NCBI RefSeq assembly: GCF_014635325.1
Contig: NZ_BMCT01000007.1
Coordinates: 248,001 to 312,000, forward strand
Reading direction: 5' to 3'
Source: Azorhizobium oxalatiphilum
GTDB lineage: Bacteria > Pseudomonadota > Alphaproteobacteria > Rhizobiales > Xanthobacteraceae
DNA: 64,000 bases
Shown: one piece after another, positions 19,501 through 27,439 of the stretch
Numbering within the stretch: the stretch's first letter is position 1
Layout of the letters: every line of letters starts with the position of its first letter
Made by a program: the position numbers and the translations under genes
Notes under the pieces: model-generated
Told to the model about the DNA's origin: nothing
Databases searched by the model: none
The model's input: the letters and a program-made list of their open reading frames with translations, nothing else

Positions 19501-22500
19501 GAGATGAGAGCGGCGGCGGCGGCGGCGCTGATGTCCCCGGCCGTCACATGGGTGGCGATGACCCCACCCAGCACGAAGCCGGAAATGCCGTTGCCGGCCA
19601 TGGCGGCGAGCAAAGTGATCTCGCCGGCAATGTCGCCGCCGCGATAATCGGCGAGCGCCGTCTCGATGAGCGGCAGCACACTGTCGTTGTCGATGTTGCC
19701 GGCGATGATCTCGGCCGCGATGGCATCGCCCGCCGCTGCGGCAAAAGCGGTCCCGCCTTCGCCGGACACCGCACCGGCGGCCAGCAGCGTGACGATCTTG
19801 TCGGAGGCAAGCCCGCTGGCGGTGATCTGGGTGATGGCGGCGGAGACGGTCAGCACGCCGTCACCGGCCAGCGCCGCGATGCGGCCGGCCAGTTCCACCA
19901 GCATGGCATTGCCGCCGGTATCCGCCATGGCGATGAGTTCGGCCACCACGGCGGTGGGGTCAAGCGGCGCGGTGGCGAGCTTCGCCAGTTCCGCGTCGGT
20001 GGCGGCGCGCGAGCCGCCGGTGGCGGTCACATAATAGGAGAGGAAATCGACGGCCTCGATGCCGGTCAGCTCGCCGGCCGTGACCAGATTGTCCACGGCC
20101 ACGCCCACGCCGGTGGTGGCGGTGCTGGCGATGCCGGCGGCGACCCCGGCCACCATGGCGAGGAAGACGTCATCGCCCGCGAAGGCCAGAGCGATGAGGA
20201 AGCCGGCCAGCGGCGCGCCCTCGAACGGGCTGACGTGCGCCGCGAGGGTGGCGGTGAGGGTGGCGGCGTCGAACGTATCCACCAGAGCGTAGACGGCGCG
20301 GCCGGCGGCGGCCTGCATGGCGACATCACCCTCAAGGCCCATGGCGATGAGGATGTCGAGCTGGTCGTCCGCAGCGCCCGTGGTGTCGGCCTGAACTTGC
20401 GCGATCACGTCGGCAATGGGCGTGGTGGGGTTCACCAGGGCGTCAAGCCCGGCGCCGATGAGCCCCCAATCAACCGCGCCGCGGCCGAGACTGGCGGTCG
20501 CCGCGTCATTCTGCCCGCGCAAGGCGATGATGAGGCGGGCGGCGGTCAGCGGAGCTTGGGTGGAGAATTCCGCGATGAGGTCGGCATCGCTGATCTCCCG
20601 CTCTGCCGCGAAGGCGGCGATGAGGGCGCCCATGCTGGTGCGGGCATCCGCCGCGCCGTCCAGCAGCATCTGCTCCAGCACGGAGAAAGCCGTCGAGGCG
20701 GCATAGGGGAAGCCGGCGATGGCCTCGGCGGCGCTGTCCAGATATTGCGGATTGCCGAGCAGGGCATAGCTGCCGAGCGCGGCGATGGCCTGCGTCACCG
20801 TCAGGCCGGGATCGCTGCCCACCGCCACCGCAGCGACGAGGGCGGGGATGATGCCCACGGGCGCACCATCACCAGACAGGGTGATCATGTGCTCCAGGAC
20901 GCCGACGAACAGCGCGGAGCTGCCCGCCGGATCATTGCCGTCGATGAGCATGGCGGCGACGAGATACTGGCTGCCCAGCGCGGACAGCACCTCGGCCTCC
21001 GTCACCGCGCTGTCGGCCAGCAGGCCGGCGATGGCCTCCGCCACCGCCTTCACGGTGGCAAGGTCGCTGCTGCCGGCGGAGATGCTGGCCATCATGCCGA
21101 GCACGTCGGTGCCGTCGGCAAAGCCCGCTTCCGTCAGCGTGGCGATGCCCCGCAGGGTGGCCGCCACATCGGTGGTGGTGGCGAGCGCCGCAGTGGCCAC
21201 GTCCACCTGGCTCTCAAGCCCGTCCGGCGTCAGGATCGGCGCCGTGCCGGCGAGGAACATGAGGCCGAGAATGACGCCTCCGGCAGCGGTGGAGGCGAGG
21301 CTGGTGAGGGTGCTGAGCGGGATGTCGCCGGCATTGATCAGGCCGATCAGCCCGGCCAGCGCCGCGTTGGGCATGTCGGCGTCATAGGCCGCGCCCACCG
21401 TGATGGCGTTCACGGTCGCGGTGATGAGTTCGATGAGCGCGGAGGCGGCCAGGGCCGGCGTCACCACGGTCGGCGAATGGTCGGCGGCGGCCAGGATCTC
21501 GGCCACGGCGGCGGCGGCGGTGATGAGGCCGGCATTCACCAGCGCGCCGATGTCGCTGGTGGCTTCCGTGCTGTGCAGATAGGCCAGCATGAAGGCGGCG
21601 GTGTCGGCGGGAATCGCGCCGCTGAGGCCGGCCTGATAGATGGCCTGCGTCTCGATGGAGAGGCCGTTGGCGGGGCTGACGCCCACCAGCCCGTTTTCCG
21701 CGAAGGCGCGCAGCTGCGCGGTCACGGCCGCCTGTACGTCGTCCGCTCCCGTGCCCGCGATGGCGATGAGCTGGGCGGTGGCGGAGGCAACGGTCAGCGT
21801 GCCGGCAGTCACCTGCGTGAAGATGTCGGCGAGGATGGCGTCCACGCCGGACGGATTGTCGGCGGTGAGCGTGGCGATGATGGCATAGGCCATCGTTTCC
21901 ACATGCGCCGCCAGCGCTGCGGCGCTGGTGTCGGCGGCGGCACCCTGCAGCAGCGCCACGGCTTCCGCCAGCGACAGGAAGGGCGTCACCACGGGCGCGC
22001 TCTGGCTGCCGTTCACCGCCAGTTGCAGGCTGGTGCGCAGGTCCGTCTGCGTGATGATGCCGTTGGCCAGCAATTCGCCGAGGCCGAGCCCCATGGAGGT
22101 GAGGTCGGCGCCGGTCAGGTTGCTCGCCACCGTCTCGATGGCGGTCAGCGCCAGTGCGACGGTGAGATAATTGGTGCCGATGACCGTGCCGATGGTCTCC
22201 ACGGCGGCGGCGGGCGTCAGCGCGTCGGTCGCAATCAAGCGGTCGAGGATCGCGACAAGGTTAGAGGTCTGGCCGTTGGCGGCGGCCATGCCGGCGCCGG
22301 CCGACATGGCCTGCGTGGCCGTGAGCACGCCACCGGAGATGGCGCCGGACAGAGCGGTGAGCAATTCTGACTGCGAGAAGAAGGCTGCGCGGAGCTGGTT
22401 CAGCACCTGCCCCGCCGCCACGCCGCCGCCGCCGGCCACGATGCCGAAGGCGACGTTCAGATCCTGCTCGGGGGTCAGCATGCCGTCCGTCACCGGCACA

Positions 22501-25500
22501 TAGACGGCCTGATAGAGCGCGAGCGCCGTCAGGTCGCCGCTTGCATAGAGGGCGCCGATGGCCTTGCCCGCTTCCACCTGCAGGCCGGCATCGCCCGCGC
22601 CCGCCACCGTCATCAGAACGGCGGCCACCTGCACGGCGGTCAGCGGCGGGGTGGCGTCCAGGGTGGCGAGGATGTCGGAGACCACGCGGGCATCGGAAAC
22701 GGTGCTGCCCGCCAGCGCCACGATCTGCTCGGCCACCACGCCGCGCGTGGCGCGGCCGGCATCGCCCCCGGCCAGCGCCAGCGCGGTGATGGCGTCGTCC
22801 ACGTCAAGGCCGTTGCTGATCAGCAGCGCGTGCTCGTCGGTGACGGCCTGCTGGAGATCGTCCGTGGCCTGCACAAAAGCGGGATCGGTGAAGGGGCCTT
22901 CCTCCAGCCGGTACAGCAGCAGGCTTTCCACCAGAGCGAAGGCCTGCGTGGCGGTGATGACGCCGCCGGTGACGGCGGCATTGATGCCGGCCATCACCTC
23001 GGCCACGTCCAGCCTGCCGGTGGATGAGGTGGTGCCGCCGGTGATGGCGTCGGACAGCACCTCATAGACGGCGGTGCGGGTTTCCGCATGGGTGGACTGG
23101 GTGCCGATGGCGGCCAGCGCCACCACGCCGTCGGCGGTCTCCACGATGTCGTCGGCCATGGCCGAGACGATGCCATAGGCCAGCGCGCCGCCATCGATCA
23201 CGCCGTCGGTGACGAGGCTGTCGCTGAGCAGGATGGCGCCGGAAAGCTCGCCGGCCAGATAGATGCCGAGCACGATCTGCGCGGCTTCCACCGGGCGCAG
23301 ATGGGCGAAATCATCGGCGATGAGGCCGCTGATGCCGGACATGGCCGCGAGCTTGTCGGTGTCCGACATGCCGGCGATCTGGGCGGCGATGACCGCGCCG
23401 GCGGCGAACGGGCCGTCCGCCTGCGTGAGCTGGCCGCCGATATGCGCCACCAGCGTGATGAGGTCCGTGGTGCTCAGCAGGCCGGCGGTGAGCACGTAGG
23501 AGAAGACGGTGGCCGAGGTGAGCGAGCTGCCCAGCGCGGCGATGTCGGTGCCGGCCACGAGCAAAGCGTCGATGGAGCCGGCGGCGGCATTGGCGATGGC
23601 GGTGATGGCCGCATCGCGGGTGAAGCCATAGGCGGGCTGGGTGCCGTTGTGGCCGATCACCTGCTCGATGAAATTGAGCGCGGTGGCATGATCCGGCGAG
23701 ATCAGCAGCATGGCGGCGGCAATGGCCAGCACCTGCGTGGGATTGGCCGCCGGATCGGGATTGGACAGGTCGAGCGCGGTGCCGAGCACGCCCACCGCAG
23801 TGGTGGTGGTAACGATGCCATCGGCCACGAGGGCGGCAAGCTCGGCCCGCGCGTCGGTGCGCACGCCGGTGTCCTGATCGCCCACATACTCCAGCAGGAA
23901 AGCATAGGCGTCATCGCCGCCGCCCGCCGCCGCGACGATGGCGTGCAGCGCCTCATAGGCCACGCCCCGCAGATCGCTGTCGGTGCTGGCGATCAGCGGC
24001 ATGAGGGCGGTGACGGCGAGCGAGCCCAGCGTGGCGTCGGTGCCGACGATGCTCTCCAGCGCGTCGGCCGCCTCGCTCAGCAGCGTGCCGGTGGCGCCGC
24101 GCATCACCAGCGCCACGGCGGAAATGGCCGTGCCGGGGGTGATGTCGGTGTTCACGGCCTGCTGAAGCTGGGCGAGCGTGGCGTGCGCGTTGAGGATCAG
24201 GCTGGAGAGGGCGCTCGCCACCGCCGTGGTGTCGTAGGTTTCGAGGTTGCCCAGCAGGCTGAGCGCGTCGGTGGCGGCCATGAAGCCCGCCGCCACGGTA
24301 CCATCCACCATGCCGGTGAACACGCCCACGGCCACGGTGCCGGCGTCGATCAGATCGTGGATCGTGGTCTCGGCGGCGGTGGCGGCCGTGCCGCCGGCCC
24401 CATAGAGGTCCACGAGGAAATGGGCGGCCTGCGTGCCGCTGAGGTCATAGAGTGCGCCGATGCGGGCCGAGAGGCCGTCGAGCATCGCCTGCGCAGCAGT
24501 CGGATCGGCGCCGTAGAGCGCGGAGATGAGCCCGGCCACATGGGCGATCTGCGCCTCGTCGCCGAGGCCGACGGTGCCGGCGAAGTTCACCGGATTGTAG
24601 AGGATGGCCGCGATGTCGGCGGTGAGCGCGGTGGCGAAATCGCCGGTGGCGGTGGCGAGCAGCGTGGTCAGGTCATAGACCGCCCGCGCAGCGGTGAGCC
24701 CGCCGGTGGCATTGTCGATATAGGACTGGATGGCGTCTTCCACCGCCGTCGCATCGACGCCGTGGCCCTGCAAGGTGGCGAGCACGGCGAGCGCCCGGTG
24801 CACGTCCAGCGGCGAGACCGAGGCGGTGAGGGCGGCGGTCACGTCGGCGACCGCCTGTGCATCGCTGAGCGCGCCGTTCTCCACCAGCGCGGCGATCACC
24901 TCGCCCACGAGGGCTATGACCACGGCCTGCGCGGCAATGGCTTCCGCGCCGAACAGATACTGGCCGGCATTGGCCACCGCCGTGAGCAGCACCGCCACCG
25001 CCGTGTCCACGGAAGCGAACAGCGAGGTCCGGCCGGCGAGAGCAAGGATCTCGGCTTCGAGCGCGCCGGCGGTGGCACCGTCGGAGAGGGCGGCCACATT
25101 GGCCAGCAGATAGAGCGTCTCGGTGCCGGCCAGCGCGGAACCGGCGGTGTTGCCCACCACCGCGTCGAGGGCGGCGATGTGGGCCGCCGTGTCGGTGGAG
25201 AACAGCGTGGCGAGGCTGTCCCAGGCCGCCGCCTGCCCGCGCGAGCTGGTGGTGGCGGTGGCGATGCCGGCCAGCACGAGGATGGCCTGATCGGCGGTGA
25301 GCGTGGTGCCGATGGCGGCGGTCACGGCCGCCGCCACGTCCTCCGGCTGGGTGGCGGCGGAGGCCAGCACCCGCTCCATGAGCCGGCCGGCCTGCACGGA
25401 GGCGTAGCCGCCGCCGCCGCCATAGCCGATCAGCATCTGGATGGCGGCGTCCCCCGTCACCGTCTGGTAGGTGATGAGGGCGGTGATGGCGGCGAGCGCA

Positions 25501-26945
25501 TCCGCCGCATCGCCCGGTACCTGCGCCGTATAATAGCCGAGCGCGGAGCCGATCAGCACCAGGCTGGCGGTGTCGTTCGCCGGCAGCTCGGAGACGGCGG
25601 CGGCCAGCAGCTTGATGGCATAGAGGCCGGTATAGATGCCGCGCGTGGAGGCGACGGCGGTGACGAGATCCGCTTCCAGCGAGGCCATGGTCAGCGTGGG
25701 GGTGGCGCTGATGGCATCCGCATGGATGAGGGCGGCCAGCGCCGGGGCGGCGGCGGCCATCAGATAATCGTCGGCCCAATAGGCATTGCCCGTCACATGG
25801 CCGGTGGCGCCGAGGCCGAGCAGCAAGGTGACGCCCGCATCCGCCGTCAGGCCGAGGTCGGAGATCACGTTGGAGATGGCGGCGACGATGGCCCGCGCGG
25901 TGGCGGTGGGGTCGGAGGCCTGCGCAACCAGGGTGTGGAGCGCGGTGCCCGCGAGGTTCAGCGGATCGCGGGACTGGCCCTGCGCCGTGCCGTGCTTGGT
26001 GGCGATGGCGGCCAGCAGCTCATAGGTGGCGGTGGAGGCGCCGCGCGCCAACACCGCATTCACCGCCGCGCTGGCATACATGCTGTAGGAATAGACGCCC
26101 AGATATGAGGCCGAGGTGACGTCGATGGTGGCGGCGATCTGCACGCCGGCATCCGCCGCCAGCGCGGGATCGAGCGTCACCATGCCGAGCATGAGCTGCA
26201 TCAGGCCATAGGCGCCCGCGCCGGCATTGGTGCCGGTGGTGCCGCCATAATTGCCGGCGAGCAGCGCGCCGTCGGCCAGTGCCTGAAGTGCGGCGCCATC
26301 CGAGATGTCGCCGGCAGTGATCAGCGCCACCGCCTCGGTGGCGATGGTGGAGACGACGCCGCTGTTCTGCACACCCCGGATGATGGCGAGCTGGCCCAGC
26401 AGGACGAGGGCGGCGGCCGGCTCGACGCCGGCGGCGTCGACCTGCGCCGTGATGAGCGCCGCCGTATCGGCCAGCGTCTGGCCGGCGGTGTTGGCAATCG
26501 TGCTGAGGGCGTTGGCCATGGTGTAGGCATCGCCCTGGCTCTCGATGCCAGAGGCGATGGTGAGCGCCGCAACCGCCGTTCCGGCCAGCGACGGGTCCGC
26601 GCTCAGCATGCTGTTGAGCGCGGTGTTGGCCTTCAGGTAGGCATAATATTCCGCGCTGCGCAGCATGCCGGCGAGCAGGCCGATGCTGTCCGCGCTGCTG
26701 ATGGTGCCGGCGTCGACGGCCGCGGTAATGGCGGTGATGGCCGCGTTGCCGGTCTGGTTGCCGTTCGATCCCAGGTCGACGGCGGCGGTGATGCAGTCGG
26801 CGATGCCGTCGCCGATCAGGGTGTCGTCGGCGGCGCTGGCGGTGGCCGCCAGAGCGATGAGCTGGCTGATGCCGTTGGCATAGGTGAGGGTGCCGGCGGC
26901 AACGCGCGCAACGATGTCTGCAATGAAATCGGAAACGACGGACAT
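13515..26945 (-). CDS. Giant (about 4,476-residue) secreted alpha-helical repeat protein with C-terminal DUF4114-like domain
   Basis: I start at ATG 26945; an in-frame TTG lies 21 bp upstream. There is no Sec signal. Residues 1 to about 3300 are Ala/Thr-rich, degenerate helical repeats about 40-50 residues long with a recurring 'AG-x-[I/L/V]-[S/T]-x-A-x-A-x-x-L' phrase (AAGTLTYANGISQL, DAGTISSADSIGLL, TAGDISDGAALQAL). Around residue 1000 the units look HEAT-like (STDSDLRGVAYEALHAI). A strongly hydrophobic block lies near residues 3640-3720. A calcium-loop-like segment, FADANYNGVLDPGEAF, is near 3898. The last 100 residues resemble DUF4114 (GFEDLAYNQGSDFDYNDMVMRL). Cysteine is nearly absent (I noticed one, near residue 50). 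These traits fit a type I-secreted surface or matrix protein, but no RTX nonapeptides and no exporter genes are visible. Function unknown. Confidence 0.8.
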   Translation of the reverse strand: MSVVSDFIADIVARVAAGTLTYANGISQLIALAATASAADDTLIGDGIADCITAAVDLGSNGNQTGNAAITAITAAVDAGTISSADSIGLLAGMLRSAEYYAYLKANTALNSMLSADPSLAGTAVAALTIASGIESQGDAYTMANALSTIANTAGQTLADTAALITAQVDAAGVEPAAALVLLGQLAIIRGVQNSGVVSTIATEAVALITAGDISDGAALQALADGALLAGNYGGTTGTNAGAGAYGLMQLMLGMVTLDPALAADAGVQIAATIDVTSASYLGVYSYSMYASAAVNAVLARGASTATYELLAAIATKHGTAQGQSRDPLNLAGTALHTLVAQASDPTATARAIVAAISNVISDLGLTADAGVTLLLGLGATGHVTGNAYWADDYLMAAAAPALAALIHADAISATPTLTMASLEADLVTAVASTRGIYTGLYAIKLLAAAVSELPANDTASLVLIGSALGYYTAQVPGDAADALAAITALITYQTVTGDAAIQMLIGYGGGGGYASVQAGRLMERVLASAATQPEDVAAAVTAAIGTTLTADQAILVLAGIATATTSSRGQAAAWDSLATLFSTDTAAHIAALDAVVGNTAGSALAGTETLYLLANVAALSDGATAGALEAEILALAGRTSLFASVDTAVAVLLTAVANAGQYLFGAEAIAAQAVVIALVGEVIAALVENGALSDAQAVADVTAALTASVSPLDVHRALAVLATLQGHGVDATAVEDAIQSYIDNATGGLTAARAVYDLTTLLATATGDFATALTADIAAILYNPVNFAGTVGLGDEAQIAHVAGLISALYGADPTAAQAMLDGLSARIGALYDLSGTQAAHFLVDLYGAGGTAATAAETTIHDLIDAGTVAVGVFTGMVDGTVAAGFMAATDALSLLGNLETYDTTAVASALSSLILNAHATLAQLQQAVNTDITPGTAISAVALVMRGATGTLLSEAADALESIVGTDATLGSLAVTALMPLIASTDSDLRGVAYEALHAIVAAAGGGDDAYAFLLEYVGDQDTGVRTDARAELAALVADGIVTTTTAVGVLGTALDLSNPDPAANPTQVLAIAAAMLLISPDHATALNFIEQVIGHNGTQPAYGFTRDAAITAIANAAAGSIDALLVAGTDIAALGSSLTSATVFSYVLTAGLLSTTDLITLVAHIGGQLTQADGPFAAGAVIAAQIAGMSDTDKLAAMSGISGLIADDFAHLRPVEAAQIVLGIYLAGELSGAILLSDSLVTDGVIDGGALAYGIVSAMADDIVETADGVVALAAIGTQSTHAETRTAVYEVLSDAITGGTTSSTGRLDVAEVMAGINAAVTGGVITATQAFALVESLLLYRLEEGPFTDPAFVQATDDLQQAVTDEHALLISNGLDVDDAITALALAGGDAGRATRGVVAEQIVALAGSTVSDARVVSDILATLDATPPLTAVQVAAVLMTVAGAGDAGLQVEAGKAIGALYASGDLTALALYQAVYVPVTDGMLTPEQDLNVAFGIVAGGGGVAAGQVLNQLRAAFFSQSELLTALSGAISGGVLTATQAMSAGAGMAAANGQTSNLVAILDRLIATDALTPAAAVETIGTVIGTNYLTVALALTAIETVASNLTGADLTSMGLGLGELLANGIITQTDLRTSLQLAVNGSQSAPVVTPFLSLAEAVALLQGAAADTSAAALAAHVETMAYAIIATLTADNPSGVDAILADIFTQVTAGTLTVASATAQLIAIAGTGADDVQAAVTAQLRAFAENGLVGVSPANGLSIETQAIYQAGLSGAIPADTAAFMLAYLHSTEATSDIGALVNAGLITAAAAVAEILAAADHSPTVVTPALAASALIELITATVNAITVGAAYDADMPNAALAGLIGLINAGDIPLSTLTSLASTAAGGVILGLMFLAGTAPILTPDGLESQVDVATAALATTTDVAATLRGIATLTEAGFADGTDVLGMMASISAGSSDLATVKAVAEAIAGLLADSAVTEAEVLSALGSQYLVAAMLIDGNDPAGSSALFVGVLEHMITLSGDGAPVGIIPALVAAVAVGSDPGLTVTQAIAALGSYALLGNPQYLDSAAEAIAGFPYAASTAFSVLEQMLLDGAADARTSMGALIAAFAAEREISDADLIAEFSTQAPLTAARLIIALRGQNDAATASLGRGAVDWGLIGAGLDALVNPTTPIADVIAQVQADTTGAADDQLDILIAMGLEGDVAMQAAAGRAVYALVDTFDAATLTATLAAHVSPFEGAPLAGFLIALAFAGDDVFLAMVAGVAAGIASTATTGVGVAVDNLVTAGELTGIEAVDFLSYYVTATGGSRAATDAELAKLATAPLDPTAVVAELIAMADTGGNAMLVELAGRIAALAGDGVLTVSAAITQITASGLASDKIVTLLAAGAVSGEGGTAFAAAAGDAIAAEIIAGNIDNDSVLPLIETALADYRGGDIAGEITLLAAMAGNGISGFVLGGVIATHVTAGDISAAAAAALISAQVGTELSGELAEVLLLQIAATSTAAGVTVAETLTSLIESSALTAGSAVAIINVAVTVGQISATLAVRMFADLAAVNGAYAAEVTSGLSAEIQAGHVTAAAALSVFLNLIGTPDSAYPSTSSAGLANVVVAMAGSTATTAAAVIAAIDTAAVDDQVITLAIAATLIVAIANGASPSILDDVADGLITLVDAGLSIANAVATISTATSAGTLHPVYTSAVLIELAGAAEGRADQFTFDLAIGSALAELATDELRGVSSLLSELGTYLGNGTIGADHAALLIASLGLNGFAGDSSSSLAGLLVDGDLTLSQVFGALETLMDASDATGDATLARMMADLGGSTNSVQQVAVGARLALLADDGTLSLTAVTTAIAASVTAGRLTADQRATVLLSVAGHLDGDAQIAIGGILGAEADSAGDVATIAARLDAAFTAGALGSTALISVLAGIAGQAGTHVFAAKVVATELATLIGRGDITGADAMAALEATAGTVPAATLVSALLELMQISGYSALAAGEIESLIGNGLISFADATAAIDAHLFVPGTVVLPSNMYSLAVSESLLLQLAINGDADMQAFVGKQFIELGQAHGTPSLFLTAIGVDAAGQSGALSGEEVIRIYANMVANGVHAPDANNVENFVRLGAYAAVNLYKTSVSTADMVAILADAAEHGSDANILNVVYVIMAINAPADAVAAVHAALTAGTIATDTALDIMFGLLTTDGTVYDDLVKAELVAMVQAHELPITDLLNEMASRSFHWTELLAALAAGADPATLDVLADAVVTAASITISVGTADAFFTDALHQAKLDGLLLAAGNMTLADALADLKSYSADHDVSYWAALTQLLSQAPTQATYNQIQTAIFAYEATTKDQELAQHLASSEHAHVVYDALGNPTTVAADPNAISYETVLANFYGVADASRAHFIALHSFYTALYTGTSVAQAIATATDGSTPQNTLSAAEAIYTALKFDQSNHYSTVDSGYAGLPDELHTLLLNGDAADAIFNNYYQAARYSTDPASLIPALLATIDDYVTTALGVSSGAEFDELRSLTIAYVYAAGHGDATVAPLADLYFEDLVEHLAFITVLETDDTTAVGPSTQDKQDAFNALGILATKNASDNPLQPVQDGLSYFGTLVTNGITYGLQQDGAGRGLTSVMNDPDSVDSYVELGTQIGAKVAANVFMTAVFGANPVGTALTVATFAAKGMVMLLSLSAIQTSLGPVAGIGVGYYTILGATAGLLGNIFTGFGTAAGETVSESIDHVLDMTSAIGSGNAADIALAGTEVYFDYIKLLTGSDLRHYGEVAEHMVDLYNHLEDGNLDAAVADIQAMGESFLDIIIENPYLGVVSNKIMEYASTVNNALSLMGDSFTLLGQNLVTGALLVGTALDTAGNVLRDVAHSIGNFAEDVWDAVGSVFDGYIRGATVFADANYNGVLDPGEAFAITDANGHYTLTNANGPLVATGGIDTATGLAFDGRLIAPEGATTISAITTLIQKVAQRGTGDPVAAQAVVAAALGLSTTIDLDDFDAIAGVKAGVAGAVEIFARAATVLNTVALLEAAGATTNPFDIIASQLTAASTAGTTVDLSNATTIAAIAASSGVSAGVASTVTQLVIASNRLLTESAAAAGNDALALLRAITAVSISAQGETSDALHAAGTDAAALAGVLNSYTGTSLANHVTANLDNVGDFEDPDGTVSLKVGAGSHGIELDFDAASGITGQWVRFEAQHASVPGGVTLLVYAVDAAGNLVARSDHHTGADVTLESATLATVGAVTDDHGNTLFLGAQSVYLTAGEQLRFAVLSGNHVIDMSASINFATLTSGALQLSVGGLTINAITNDTLSEGAELAGYQRDSNSPLLYLHHGDMLTVDMTGSTAHTNTLGFVHIDVDGSGGWSVGGVAYGDTIDFQHAVQSALDTGFSTAAGGTFSTSATWTVAGSDGFYAPVLLTQTGEIFVVGTGNAGGYEYIRMYGENTFGFEDLAYNQGSDFDYNDMVMRLTPVTGHFVG

Positions 26946-26989
26946 GCCGGACCCCACCACCCGCAATGGTCCCCACCCGAGGACAGCTC

Positions 26990-27018
26990 AAAAAACGGCG
27001 GCCCCGAGAGAGACCGCC
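26990..27018 (-). terminator. Terminator or attenuator 45 bp before the giant gene start
   Basis: Read on the minus strand, GGCGG (27018-27014) pairs with CCGCC (27001-26997), followed after one base by TTTTTT (26995-26990). This is the form of an intrinsic terminator, placed directly after a 34-codon Cys/Gly-rich ORF and 45 bp before the giant gene's ATG. It either ends a separate small transcript or acts as an attenuator for the giant gene. Confidence 0.55.
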
Positions 27019-27024
27019 ATTCGT

Positions 27025-27129
27025 TCAATGGGAGGTGACTGCGGCCCCCCAGCCACAGCCACCTCCGGCGACATTAATGTCGCATACACAGCCACAGCTA
27101 CCGCACCGGGGCCAACGCTTTCTTCCCAT
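27025..27129 (-). CDS. Candidate 34-residue Cys/Gly-rich peptide gene
   Basis: An ATG-to-TGA frame of 34 codons. The peptide begins with a basic run (MGRKRWPR), then a Cys/Gly cluster (CGSCGCVCD, Cys 9, 12, 14 and 16), then INVAGGG and CGWG (Cys 25), and ends AAVTSH. A terminator-like hairpin starts 6 bp after the stop, and a consensus -10 lies about 118 bp upstream of the ATG, so it would form its own unit. Against it: no clear Shine-Dalgarno sequence, the frame stays open upstream without another ATG, and it overlaps another open frame. The cysteine spacing recalls metal-binding or post-translationally modified peptides (loosely, methanobactin cores), but I recognise no family. Confidence 0.4.
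   Translation of the reverse strand: MGRKRWPRCGSCGCVCDINVAGGGCGWGAAVTSH
27069..27082. repeat. 14-bp palindrome inside the small ORF
   Basis: CGACATTAATGTCG is a perfect palindrome with an AT centre in the leader region upstream of the giant gene. It encodes part of the CDINV segment of the 34-residue ORF. It could be a regulator site or the tip of an RNA stem; nothing else supports either reading. Confidence 0.35.
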
Positions 27130-27246
27130 TTTGCGCAGGAGGCACCGCCCAAAATTGGGTGCATCGCGGTCCGGTGCCCGGAGCGTGGGCTTAGCCGGGA
27201 GCCGTTGCTCAATTTGACGGCATTGGGGTAGGTGTTTCGGGAGGTT

Positions 27247-27252
27247 ATTATA
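27247..27252 (-). promoter_or_regulatory. Candidate -10 element for the small ORF / giant gene leader
   Basis: The minus strand reads TATAAT, an exact -10 consensus, in the only AT-rich part of the ileS-giant gene gap. No good -35 box lies at 16-18 bp. Just upstream, ACAATC-TTT-GATTGT (27278-27292) forms a 6-bp dyad that could bind a regulator. Transcripts from here would have about 295 bases before the giant gene. Confidence 0.35.
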
Positions 27253-27356
27253 CTTTTGCGCGTGAATCCTAGTTGTGACAATCTTTGATTGTATAGATGC
27301 CGCAATGCAAGCGTGGTCGCTGCCGCGCGCGGATCCCCCCGCCCGGTGCCGGGCAT

Positions 27357-27387
27357 AAAAAAATCCCGCGCCGGAGGGGCGCGGGAT
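27357..27387 (-). terminator. Rho-independent terminator of ileS
   Basis: On the minus strand TCCCGCGCC pairs with GGCGCGGGA around a 6-base loop, and seven T residues follow (27363-27357). It lies about 53 bp after the ileS stop codon. This separates ileS transcription from the small ORF and giant gene downstream. Confidence 0.85.
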
Positions 27388-27439
27388 GGGAATGCGGAGG
27401 GCCGTGAGCCGGCCCCTGTATCAGGGGCCGAAGTCGCGA

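Noticed and set aside
13527-26108. Very long plus-strand open frames (2,947 and 1,006 codons) opposite the giant gene
   Set aside because: They exactly mirror the giant gene, read as Gly/His/Arg/Asp-rich protein without domains, and arise because its Ala/Thr/Ile codon use leaves no stops in one antisense frame.
13515-26945. RTX toxin or adhesin with nonapeptide calcium repeats
   Set aside because: I found no GGxGxDxxx runs in the protein; only a single calcium-loop-like segment and a DUF4114-like end.
27025-27129. Methanobactin precursor
   Set aside because: The CGSC cluster recalls methanobactin cores, but it lies mid-peptide instead of at the C-terminus and no MbnB/MbnC-like genes are in the window.
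26988-27240. C-terminal part of a 534-codon minus-strand frame (ends VSLGAAVF) as a gene
   Set aside because: Most of that frame runs antiparallel-frame through ileS; only the last part lies in the gap, and it crosses the ileS terminator.
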